Source: CAYRIF01 sp964424205
Lineage (GTDB): Bacteria > Bacteroidota > Bacteroidia > Cytophagales > Cyclobacteriaceae
Length of the DNA stretch: 9,887 nucleotides
Reading direction: 5' to 3'
Assembly (NCBI GenBank): GCA_964424205.1
Contig: CAYRIF010000135.1
Location: 1 to 9,887, forward strand
Shown: one piece after another, positions 1 to 6,705 of the stretch
How the letters are laid out: each line of letters opens with the position of its first letter
Numbering within the stretch: the first letter of the stretch is position 1
Translations under genes and position numbers: made by a program
The notes under the pieces: generated by a model
Database searches by the model: none
Told to the model about the DNA's origin: nothing
What the model saw: only the letters and a program-made list of their open reading frames with translations

Positions 1-324
1 GATAATGAATTTTGTAAATCCGTATTGCTTGAACATTTCGTAAATGGATTTTATGTAAACAAGAGTTTTCCCTGTTCCTGTCTCCATTTCAATAGTTAAT
101 TCTCGCACTTCTTCAAGTTTAGCAACTTCTTCTTCAATTCCATTTTCGAGCAAAATGGATTTGATGTTTTCTGCTAATTGCTCATTTGAAAGCGTACAGA
201 TATTTGAACGAATTCCATCAGTACAAGCATTGTCAAATGTGTTTTTGTTGTTTCCGTCAAATACATTCACGACTGACTTAATTGCGGTTTCTTGATATTC
301 TAATAGTTCTAATTTTAATTCCAT
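1..324 (-). CDS. Type III restriction enzyme Res subunit, N-terminal part (runs off the window)
   Basis: I translated the minus strand from the ATG at 324-322; it stays open for 108 codons to the window edge. It begins MELKLELLEYQ, where the LEYQ resembles the Q-motif region of superfamily 2 helicases. At residues 79-87 it has EMETGTGKT, a Walker A motif in the form typical of type III restriction subunits, followed by a YGFTKFII strand. Family knowledge: Res couples ATP-dependent translocation to cleavage and acts with a Mod methyltransferase. Its ATG shares one base with the TGA of the upstream regulator, so the two genes are almost certainly co-transcribed. The catalytic helicase motifs and the nuclease domain lie outside the window, and no mod gene is visible here, so intactness cannot be judged. 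Another SF2 helicase of the same fold is possible but less likely. Confidence 0.8.
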   Translation of the reverse strand, partial: MELKLELLEYQETAIKSVVNVFDGNNKNTFDNACTDGIRSNICTLSNEQLAENIKSILLENGIEEEVAKLEEVRELTIEMETGTGKTLVYIKSIYEMFKQYGFTKFII

Positions 325-641
325 CAGTTTCCGCTTTTATTTTTGTTGATGTATTTCATTTTCTGTTCAGCTACTTTTAGTGCCTTGCTTCCAAGTTCTT
401 CATCTTTTATTTCGTAAAGTATCTTTTCACTCAGGTACTGAATAAGCAGATTGTCTTTGTCTAAATCCAATATTTCGGCAAGTTTCAAAATTTGTTCTTT
501 TGTGGCTTTTCGTTCGCTTCTTTCTATTTTACTGAGTATTGCAGTATCAATATCGAGTTTGGCAGAAACGTGTCTTAAAAGGAGTCCTTTTTTCTCTCTG
601 TTTTCTCGAAGTATTTCGCCTGTTGTTTTGTTTTCTTTCAT
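324..641 (-). CDS. XRE-family helix-turn-helix regulator of the restriction operon
   Basis: This 105-aa protein has a HTH_3/XRE domain at about residues 8-65. The TGEILRENREKKG start, then RHVSAKLDIDTAILSKIERSERK, is the canonical five-helix layout, and the recognition helix is around TAILSKIER. The charged C-terminal helix (about 67-97, SEKILYEIKDEELGSKALKV) resembles small regulators linked to restriction-modification genes in Bacteroidota. The gene directly precedes and overlaps the Res gene. By analogy with controller proteins it probably sets expression of the restriction enzyme, and perhaps its own. A perfect inverted repeat 29 bp upstream of its start is a plausible binding site. No Shine-Dalgarno sequence precedes the ATG, as is usual in this phylum. 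The family call is secure; the regulatory target is inferred from position. Confidence 0.85.
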   Translation of the reverse strand: MKENKTTGEILRENREKKGLLLRHVSAKLDIDTAILSKIERSERKATKEQILKLAEILDLDKDNLLIQYLSEKILYEIKDEELGSKALKVAEQKMKYINKNKSGN

Positions 642-669
642 TTGTGAAATATCACTTGATTAATTACGC

Positions 670-686
670 TTGACAATTAATGTCAA
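670..686. promoter_or_regulatory. Candidate operator for the XRE regulator (inverted repeat)
   Basis: TTGACA-N5-TGTCAA is a perfect 6-bp inverted repeat with a 5-bp AT spacer, starting 29 bp upstream of the regulator ATG. The size and symmetry suit a dimeric XRE repressor. A second, imperfect palindrome (GTGAAATATCAC, 644-655, 10 of 12 positions symmetric) lies directly ahead of the start codon and could be another site or affect translation. No convincing TAnnTTTG -7 box was found between them, so the promoter itself is not placed. The binding role is inference. Confidence 0.45.
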
Positions 687-690
687 ATGT

Positions 691-950
691 AATCAGTCTT
701 TTTTGATTTTCAATGATTTATCTTTTCAAACTTATCAACAGTCTGTGAGCGGTGGAAAAAAACAGCTTCCCGATATAAAATACGGGACAGGCTTTTTGAT
801 TTTTTAGGGTTGGCTTGTGTGTCGGCAAAAACCAAATGTGCTATTTGTGCGGTGGGGTGTTTTGCAATGGTGGGTAACATCCATATAACCGAATCGCAGT
901 TACATCTTTTATACCAGCAAGTTATCAATTATCACCCAAACCTCCAATAC
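691..950. other. Non-coding interval with a possible dispersed Bacteroidota sequence
   Basis: No convincing gene lies between the DUF2461 stop and the regulator promoter; open frames here have no domain and no plausible start context. The interval holds a small stem, CCCG (769-772) pairing with CGGG (783-786). It also holds a distinctly more GC-rich tract at about 800-890 that reads TTGTGTGTCGGCAAAAACC and then GCGGTGGGGTGTTTTGCAA. This wording resembles non-coding sequence I associate with many scattered copies in Bacteroidota genomes, but that is memory, not a search. It could be a remnant of a mobile or recombination-site-like element next to the restriction operon. No integron attC core (GTTRRRY) was found. 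Confidence 0.3.
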
Positions 951-1610
951 CTACGAAACCGCCACATTCAAAAAATCATTAAGCGGCTTCATGGTTTTGT
1001 ACATATTGACGCAATCTTCGATGAAATTCTCCTCCGTTACTTCCTTATCCGTGAAGGTATGCACCGCCAGGTAACTTTTTAGCTTGAGTAGTTCTATGTT
1101 TGGGTCTTCAGGGTTATAGCCTTTGGGTGCTCTTTTTAGCTTTTCACCTTGTAGTTCTCCAAACTGTGATTTGAATTTTTTGCCATTGATAATCTTTTTG
1201 AATGCATCAGCATTGTAATCAATTTCTTGCCGTATTTTTTTGATGACCTCTCCTTGCGGCATGTACAACCCACCACCAACAATTGTTTTCCCCCCGGGTT
1301 CTAGGTGTATGTAGTAGAATGCCCTGGATGTTTTCCTGCCCTGATCTGCCAAGAGTGCACCTACATGTGTTTTGTAAGGAGTCTTGTCTTTGCCAAATCG
1401 CACATCTCTGTAAATACGGTAAATGCATTGTTTAGGAGTTACGCCAATGAGTGCTTCATCAAATGTGCTAATCTCTCGGATTAATTTTTCTGTAATCTCT
1501 TCAAATTCAGCTTTTGCAACTTCAAATTTTCCTTTATTGGCATGAAACCATTCTCTGTTGTTATTTTTTTGAAGGGTTTTTAGAAATTGCAATATGAGTT
1601 TAGTGTTCAT
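951..1610 (-). CDS. DUF2461 domain-containing protein (TIGR02453 family)
   Basis: This 219-aa protein matches the family over its full length. It has NNREWF near the start (residues 17-22), the signature RIYRDVRFGKDKTPYKTH (65-82), the FYYIHLEPGG strand (98-107), and LKRAPKGYNPEDP (158-170). It has no signal peptide or membrane segment, so it is predicted to be cytoplasmic. The biochemical function of DUF2461 is not established to my knowledge; the conserved Arg, Asp and Lys residues of the central signature suggest a nucleic-acid or phosphate-binding role, but that is speculation. It is transcribed leftward, away from DUF2723. A long palindromic element begins only 24 bp upstream of its ATG, so its promoter must be very short or lie within that element. 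Confidence 0.9.
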   Translation of the reverse strand: MNTKLILQFLKTLQKNNNREWFHANKGKFEVAKAEFEEITEKLIREISTFDEALIGVTPKQCIYRIYRDVRFGKDKTPYKTHVGALLADQGRKTSRAFYYIHLEPGGKTIVGGGLYMPQGEVIKKIRQEIDYNADAFKKIINGKKFKSQFGELQGEKLKRAPKGYNPEDPNIELLKLKSYLAVHTFTDKEVTEENFIEDCVNMYKTMKPLNDFLNVAVS

Positions 1611-1633
1611 CGCTAACGAATTCGGTTATTTAA

Positions 1634-1797
1634 AGGACATCCCTAATAATTGCTTTTGGAATACCAACATAGGTATTTTTTTCAGATATAAGGCGTCAAA
1701 AACGGAGTTTAGCATCGCTAAATGAGTATTTTTATAACGCAGTAGCTGAGAAAAAGCCCAAGTTGGGAAACAAAATGGAGTTATTAGGGGCGTCCTA
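1634..1797. repeat. 164-bp near-complete palindrome, MITE-like element
   Basis: The ends are inverted copies: AGGACATCCCTAATAA (1634-1649) against TTATTAGGGGCGTCCT (1782-1797), 14 of 16 positions complementary. Pairing continues inward through TTTTGG/CCAA, ACCAACATAGG/CCAAGTTGGG-type blocks, CAGATA/TAGCTG and GGCGTCA/ATAACGC. It closes in a perfect TTTAGC (1708-1713)/GCTAAA (1717-1722) stem around the 3-nt loop ATC. The centre of symmetry (1715) coincides with the midpoint of the ends, so the whole element is one imperfect hairpin of about 80 bp per arm. It holds no plausible gene. It lies between two divergent genes, so it is not a shared terminator. Best explanation: a MITE or large palindromic repeat; a structured RNA is the alternative. 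Confidence 0.75.
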
Positions 1798-1852
1798 AAG
1801 TTAAAATTTCTTAATTTTTCACCCCACAAAGTAATAATACAAAATATTCCTA

Positions 1853-1860
1853 TATTTTTG
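1853..1860 (+). promoter_or_regulatory. Bacteroidota-type -7 box for the DUF2723 gene
   Basis: TATTTTTG fits the TAnnTTTG consensus of the primary Bacteroidota sigma factor and ends 33 bp before the ATG at 1894, implying a leader of about 25-30 nt. No clear TTG-type -33 element is visible at the expected distance. The box lies downstream of the palindromic element, so the insertion leaves this promoter core intact. Confidence 0.45.
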
Positions 1861-1893
1861 CTCCGTTGTAAATTCCCCAAATCAATTGTTTTT

Positions 1894-4854
1894 ATGAACG
1901 ACTTTAAAAAAATAAACAATATTACAGGCTGGCTAGTATTTCTTTTAGTTGCCATAATATATACAATTGCCATTGAGCCGACCGCTAGTTTGTGGGATTG
2001 TGGCGAATTTATAGCCGTATCCTATAAACTAGAAGTGCCACACCCGCCAGGGGCGCCACTTTTTCTTTTGATTGGTCGGATATTCTCATTCTTTTCATTC
2101 GGAGATGTTGAAAAAGTCGCTTTTTGGATTAATATGTCCAGTGCTATGAGTAGTGCTTTTACCGTTCTTTTCCTTTTTTGGTCCATTGTTTTACTGTCAA
2201 GAAAAATATTGAAAATCACGCCGGGCGAGGAAACCAAGGAACAGACATTTACAATGATGGGCGCAGGGATTGTAGGTGCATTGGCATATGCTTTTTCTGA
2301 TTCTTTTTGGTTCTCTGCCGAAGAGGCAGAAGTTTATGCCATGTCCTCCTTTTTTACGGCTTTTGTTTTTTGGGCAATCTTGAAATGGGAACTGATAGAA
2401 AATAGGAGTACTGCTAATAAATGGTTGATTTTAATTGCTTACATGGTGGGTTTATCGATAGGGGTTCATTTATTGAATTTGTTAACCATTCCTTCGCTTG
2501 GGTTGATATATTATTTCAAAAATTATAAGACGACTTCACTGGGTGTGTTTGTAACGATAGCCTTTAGTGGGTTCATTATTATACTAGTGCAGTATGGTGT
2601 GATTATTGGCTTACCAACCCTTGCAGGATTTTTTGAGGTAATGTTTGTAAATAGCCTTGGGATGCCATTTGGATCAGGGGTGATATTCTTCGGAATGGTA
2701 TTTTTAGCATTTATCATCCTAGGCATATATTATACCCAAAAACAACAAAAGGAAATTCTCAATATTGCATTTTTATCAATTGCTTTTATCATCATTGGTT
2801 ATACCTCGTATGGTGTGATTGTCATCAGGGCAAACTACGATCCGCTGATCAATGAAAACAACCCAGATGATGCAATCAGTGTGGTGCAGTATTTAAAAAG
2901 AGAGCAGTATGGTGATTGGCCAGTGGGTTACGGCCCCTACTTTACGGCAGAATTGAAAGACCAAAAGCAAGGAGCGGCGGTATATGTAAAAGGAAAGGAT
3001 AAGTACGAGGTGTCACGTCATAAAATTGAGAATGTGTATGACAAAGCAGACATGACTATTTTTCCACGTATCCACAGTAGTAGACCAGATCATGTGCGTG
3101 GCTATAGGCAAGTGCTGAACTTAAAGCCGGGAGAAAAACCGAATTTTGGTGATAATATAAAATTTTTATTTGTGCAACAGTTTGGCCATTTTTACTGGCG
3201 GTATTTCCTATGGAATTTTGTAGGGAAGCAAAGTGACATCCAAAATGCAGGGGTGCTATGGCCGTGGGATGCCACGGATAACGTACCTGAGTCGCTTGCA
3301 AATAACAAAGCACGAAATAATTTCTGGATGCTGCCTTTGATTCTTGGCATCATCGGATTGATTTTTACCTATGGTAGCAATAGGAAAGTGTTTTCAGTAG
3401 TCATGGTGCTATTTGTGATGACCGGTTTGGCGATTATTCTTTACCTAAATCCACCACCTACTGAGCCTAGAGAAAGAGACTACGCCTATGCGGCTTCGTT
3501 CTATGCCTTTGCGATATTTATTGGATTTAGCGTGATTCCGATTGCTGAGGTTTTTGGCAAGTTTCTAAAATCAAATACCAAGGGTGCTATTGCCGCAACC
3601 GTGGTTTGCCTTTTAGCACCTGCCATTATGTTTGCCGAAGGTTGGGATGATCATAATCGTGCAGGCAGGTATTTCGCGGTAGATGGCGCAAAAAATATTT
3701 TAAACGCGACGGCAGAAGATGCCATCTTATTTACTGGCGGTGACAATGATACTTTTCCACTTTGGTATTCGCAAGAGGTGGAAGGTTTCAGAGATGATGT
3801 GCGGGTGATTGTATTGACGTACTTCAATACAGATTGGTACTTGAATCAGATGAGGAGACAAGCCTATAATTCAGATCCTTTGCCATTTTCTTTTGAGGAG
3901 GAGGATTACAAGCAAGGGAAAAACGATTATTTACCAGTGTATGAAAATCCTAATTTAAAAACGGACGTCATTAGTTTGCCTCAGTTTTTGAAGTTGGTCA
4001 AGGATGACCATCCTGCGATCAAAATCGGAGCGCAATCTGGCTCTGAAATTAGCTATGTGCCTGCTAAAACATTTTATTTGAATATTGATTCCGCATATAT
4101 TTCCAAATTAGGTATTGTGCCAAAGGACATAGACATTGCTAGCAGAATGGTGATTCCTATTAAGGGAACACACCTCGAGAAAAAGGATTTAATGATCCTT
4201 GATTTGATTGTGGCTAATAATTGGAAAAGACCCATCTATTTTAATGCTACTTCGCTGCTAGGAACAAGTTTAGATTTTAGTGACTATGTGGTGCAGGAGG
4301 GAAGTACCTATAGACTATTGCCTGTGAAAAATTTGAATAAAGACACCAAATTAGTAAATACTGATTTGATGTATGATAATATCATGCATAAGTCATTTTG
4401 GAGAGGACTGGACAATCCAAACATCTATTATAATACTGAAGACTATATTCAGCGCTCTATTACGCCATTCAGAATGCAGTTTAATACACTTGCAGCAGCG
4501 CTTTATAACAAGCAAGACAAGGAAAGAGCAAGAGAAGTAGTGCTAAAAAGTTTGGCGGTGATTCCAGATGAGGCAGTACATTACGATTATTCTTCAATCG
4601 AAACAGTAGAGATATTAAATCGCCTAGGAGAAAAAGAAAAAGCTTTAGAAATTGCAAAAACGGTATCACGAAGATCCGCAGAATTTTTGGAGTACTACCT
4701 GGGAAATGATGATGCGGTAGTGGATGGTAGAGACTTGCAAATAAACGCAGTGATGCTCAACGGCATGCTGCAGACCCTTTCCGAAGCAGACGAGACGGAT
4801 TTAGTGGCGAAGTACAGAAAAGTGTTGGAGCATTTTCAGCGTGGGGGGAGGTGA
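1894..4854 (+). CDS. DUF2723 multi-pass membrane protein, GT-C-like glycosyltransferase
   Basis: I choose the ATG at 1894 (986 aa) rather than the in-frame TTG at 1858, which overlaps the -7 box. The N-terminal membrane segment (about 11-30) leads into EPTASLWDCGEF (28-39). This first extracytoplasmic loop, with Asp35 and Glu38, recalls the acidic catalytic loop of GT-C enzymes such as protein O-mannosyltransferases, and is followed by VPHPPGAPLF (48-57). About 11-13 hydrophobic helices fill residues 10-330 and 480-600. Then comes the family hallmark GGDNDTFPLWYSQEVEGFRDD (from residue 615) and a soluble C-terminal part with helical, TPR-like repeats. The length is near that usual for the family (about 1000). 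DUF2723 proteins are linked to protein glycosylation in Bacteroidota; donor and acceptor cannot be read from the sequence. The next gene starts 27 bp after the stop. Confidence 0.9.
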   Translation: MNDFKKINNITGWLVFLLVAIIYTIAIEPTASLWDCGEFIAVSYKLEVPHPPGAPLFLLIGRIFSFFSFGDVEKVAFWINMSSAMSSAFTVLFLFWSIVLLSRKILKITPGEETKEQTFTMMGAGIVGALAYAFSDSFWFSAEEAEVYAMSSFFTAFVFWAILKWELIENRSTANKWLILIAYMVGLSIGVHLLNLLTIPSLGLIYYFKNYKTTSLGVFVTIAFSGFIIILVQYGVIIGLPTLAGFFEVMFVNSLGMPFGSGVIFFGMVFLAFIILGIYYTQKQQKEILNIAFLSIAFIIIGYTSYGVIVIRANYDPLINENNPDDAISVVQYLKREQYGDWPVGYGPYFTAELKDQKQGAAVYVKGKDKYEVSRHKIENVYDKADMTIFPRIHSSRPDHVRGYRQVLNLKPGEKPNFGDNIKFLFVQQFGHFYWRYFLWNFVGKQSDIQNAGVLWPWDATDNVPESLANNKARNNFWMLPLILGIIGLIFTYGSNRKVFSVVMVLFVMTGLAIILYLNPPPTEPRERDYAYAASFYAFAIFIGFSVIPIAEVFGKFLKSNTKGAIAATVVCLLAPAIMFAEGWDDHNRAGRYFAVDGAKNILNATAEDAILFTGGDNDTFPLWYSQEVEGFRDDVRVIVLTYFNTDWYLNQMRRQAYNSDPLPFSFEEEDYKQGKNDYLPVYENPNLKTDVISLPQFLKLVKDDHPAIKIGAQSGSEISYVPAKTFYLNIDSAYISKLGIVPKDIDIASRMVIPIKGTHLEKKDLMILDLIVANNWKRPIYFNATSLLGTSLDFSDYVVQEGSTYRLLPVKNLNKDTKLVNTDLMYDNIMHKSFWRGLDNPNIYYNTEDYIQRSITPFRMQFNTLAAALYNKQDKERAREVVLKSLAVIPDEAVHYDYSSIETVEILNRLGEKEKALEIAKTVSRRSAEFLEYYLGNDDAVVDGRDLQINAVMLNGMLQTLSEADETDLVAKYRKVLEHFQRGGR

Positions 4855-4881
4855 TTTTAGTGAGCATTAAATATTTTACAC

Positions 4882-5766
4882 ATGTTTTACAGAAGAAAAA
4901 TCATCTTAGCATTGTTACAAGCTTTTGATGGGAAGCTTGAGAAAATAAGGTTACAGAAATTACTTTTTTTATTTTCCCAAAAGCAAGAGCAGTCTAGTTA
5001 CGATTTTATACCATACAAATATGGCTGTTACTCATATTCTGCAAGTGCAGATTTACGGGTAATGGTTAAAAAAGGGTTCTTGTTGGATAATGCTAATTTT
5101 TATACAAAAGAAGATAATATCAATTATATAAAAATGTTAAAAGCATCCGATTGTAAGATTTTGGAGGAGACAGAAAGATCATATTTCAGTATGAGTAGCA
5201 ATGCACTAATGAAATATACCTATATTAATTTTCCTTATTGGGCTATAAAAAGTGAGGTTGCTGAAAAAATTCTTTCAAAAGTAGCGTTCGCTAAAGTGAA
5301 ACAGAAGGATCCGAAAATTGACAAAACAGTTTTATATACAATTGGTTATGAAGGCATATCATTAGAAGAATACTTGAACAGGTTATTAAAAAATGGTGTT
5401 AAACTCTTAATAGATGTAAGACAAAATCCTTTGAGTATGAAATTCGGATTTAGTAAAACTTTATTAACTAGATACTGCGAAAGCGTTGGAATAAATTATA
5501 TGCATTTTCCTGAAGTTGGAATACATGGGGATCAAAGACGAGAATTAAAAACCCAAAATGATTATGATAAATTATTTCAGCAATATAAAAATGAGAATTT
5601 AATAAATACAAAGGAAACACAGGTGAAAATTTTATTACTGTTAAAGGAATATAAAAGAGTTGCTCTAACTTGTTTCGAGGCTAATATTTGTCAGTGCCAC
5701 AGGAAACCTTTGGCTGAATCTATTGAGTCTTTAGGTGAGTTTTCTTATGACTTAATGCATATTTGA
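4882..5766 (+). CDS. Panacea/SocA-like domain fused to DUF488
   Basis: This 294-aa protein has two parts. Residues 1 to about 85 (RRKIILALLQAF, KIRLQKLLFLFSQ, YDFIPYKYGCYS, then a helix and KKGFL) follow the pattern of the Panacea (DUF4065/SocA-like) antitoxin-associated domain; after a helical linker, residues 150-290 are DUF488. The DUF488 part shows TIGYEG (153-158), LIDVRQNP (176-183), FGFSK (188-192), HFPEVGIHG and the Cys-rich signature LTCFE with CQCHR (262-274), all intact. No signal peptide is present. Panacea domains occur in toxin-antitoxin and phage-defence proteins; the DUF488 activity is not firmly known. The next gene starts one base after the stop, so they are translationally linked. 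The DNA is AT-rich: the sampled 60-base lines from 5101 and 5341 are 20% and 28% GC, against 53% and 38% for lines from 2221 and 4021 in the preceding gene, suggesting transfer. Confidence 0.8.
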   Translation: MFYRRKIILALLQAFDGKLEKIRLQKLLFLFSQKQEQSSYDFIPYKYGCYSYSASADLRVMVKKGFLLDNANFYTKEDNINYIKMLKASDCKILEETERSYFSMSSNALMKYTYINFPYWAIKSEVAEKILSKVAFAKVKQKDPKIDKTVLYTIGYEGISLEEYLNRLLKNGVKLLIDVRQNPLSMKFGFSKTLLTRYCESVGINYMHFPEVGIHGDQRRELKTQNDYDKLFQQYKNENLINTKETQVKILLLLKEYKRVALTCFEANICQCHRKPLAESIESLGEFSYDLMHI

Positions 5767-5767
5767 A

Positions 5768-6595
5768 ATGGCACGAACTAAAGTTCTCATTACGGTTACT
5801 ACCTACCCATTACCTTCAAGAAGCCACGATGAACTTGTCTGTACAGCTGGAGTTTTAGAAAATGGGGAATGGATTAGGATTTATCCAGTGCCACTTAGTT
5901 TTTTGATTGATTTGAAAGGGTCTGGTAGAGTCAGGGCTGTGAAATATTCTTGGATTGAGTTAGCGTTAAACAAGCGAACAGATGATTTTAGACCAGAAAG
6001 TTATTCTCCAAAACACTACGATTTTAGAGATTTAAAAGTTTACGAAAGACTTGATACAAAAAGCAATTGGTTAAAGAGAAAAGAATTTTGTTTAACCAAT
6101 GTGTATACTGATTTATCAAAGCTGATTGAAGACTCAAAAAAGCCAAAAAATGTTTCTTTGGCAACATACAAACCAAAAAGAATACTTAAGCTTGAGTGGG
6201 AAGAAGATGAACGAGAATGGAAAAATGAGTGGAAAGAGCTTAGAAAGCAAGGTGATTTGTTTGCTACGGATAAATCCCCTGAAATTTTAATTCCAAAAAT
6301 ACCGTATAAATTTTTCTACAAATTTGAAGATGCCTATGGTAAGATAAGAAGGTTAATGATTGAAGATTGGGAAATTGGTGCACTTTATTGGAATTGTCTT
6401 AAATCTTCGAATGGAATAGAGGAAATTGCCTTGCAAAAGGTGAAGGAGCAATATGAAGATAATTTTTTAAAGAATAAAGAGATTTTTTTATTCTTAGGAA
6501 CAACAAAGCAGTGGCACATGAGGAGAGCAAAAAACCCATTTGTAATCATTGGAGTCTTTTATCCCAAGAAAGAAAGCCAAATGAGCTTATTTTAG
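5768..6595 (+). CDS. Conserved protein of unknown function partnered with DUF488; C-terminal clamp-binding-like motif
   Basis: This is a 275-aa soluble protein. The N-terminal half is beta-rich with distinctive motifs: TYPLPSRSHDELVCTAG (12-28), GEWIRIYPVP (33-42), KYSWIELAL (59-67) and RTDDFRPESY (70-79). A charged helical stretch (145-165) follows, then a second beta-rich half ending LFLGTTKQWH (241-250) and NPFVIIGVFYPK (256-267). I recall similar proteins beside DUF488 genes, and possibly a 'dual OB' domain name for them, but this is unverified. The last five residues, QMSLF, match the beta sliding-clamp pentapeptide (consensus near QLxLF; MutS carries QMSLL) at a free C-terminus, where such motifs commonly occur. 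It follows the Panacea-DUF488 gene with a one-base gap and should act with it. No nuclease or ATPase motif was found. Confidence 0.7.
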   Translation: MARTKVLITVTTYPLPSRSHDELVCTAGVLENGEWIRIYPVPLSFLIDLKGSGRVRAVKYSWIELALNKRTDDFRPESYSPKHYDFRDLKVYERLDTKSNWLKRKEFCLTNVYTDLSKLIEDSKKPKNVSLATYKPKRILKLEWEEDEREWKNEWKELRKQGDLFATDKSPEILIPKIPYKFFYKFEDAYGKIRRLMIEDWEIGALYWNCLKSSNGIEEIALQKVKEQYEDNFLKNKEIFLFLGTTKQWHMRRAKNPFVIIGVFYPKKESQMSLF

Positions 6596-6705
6596 TCAAA
6601 ACCAAATTTTCTACAGTATCTTTCGTTATTCATTTCCAGGGTTAAGTAAATCAATATCTCCACAAAATGTATTAGCTTAGTGAAAAACAAAACTAACCTC
6701 ATACC

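Noticed and set aside
838..880. A possible integron attC-like site.
   Set aside because: The only candidate core (GTTACCC on the minus strand) does not fit GTTRRRY, and no matching partner core was found.
710..928. A 72-codon minus-strand frame and an overlapping plus-strand frame (810-1082).
   Set aside because: Both lie in the non-coding interval or antisense to DUF2461; the peptides look like translated repeat sequence, not a protein family.
1858..1893. An upstream TTG start for DUF2723 adding 12 residues.
   Set aside because: The TTG lies within the TAnnTTTG promoter box, and the ATG at 1894 begins the conserved N-terminus.
1626..1973. A 115-codon open frame on the minus strand across the palindrome and the DUF2723 start.
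   Set aside because: It crosses the palindromic element and runs antisense to the conserved N-terminus of DUF2723; no domain or start context supports it.
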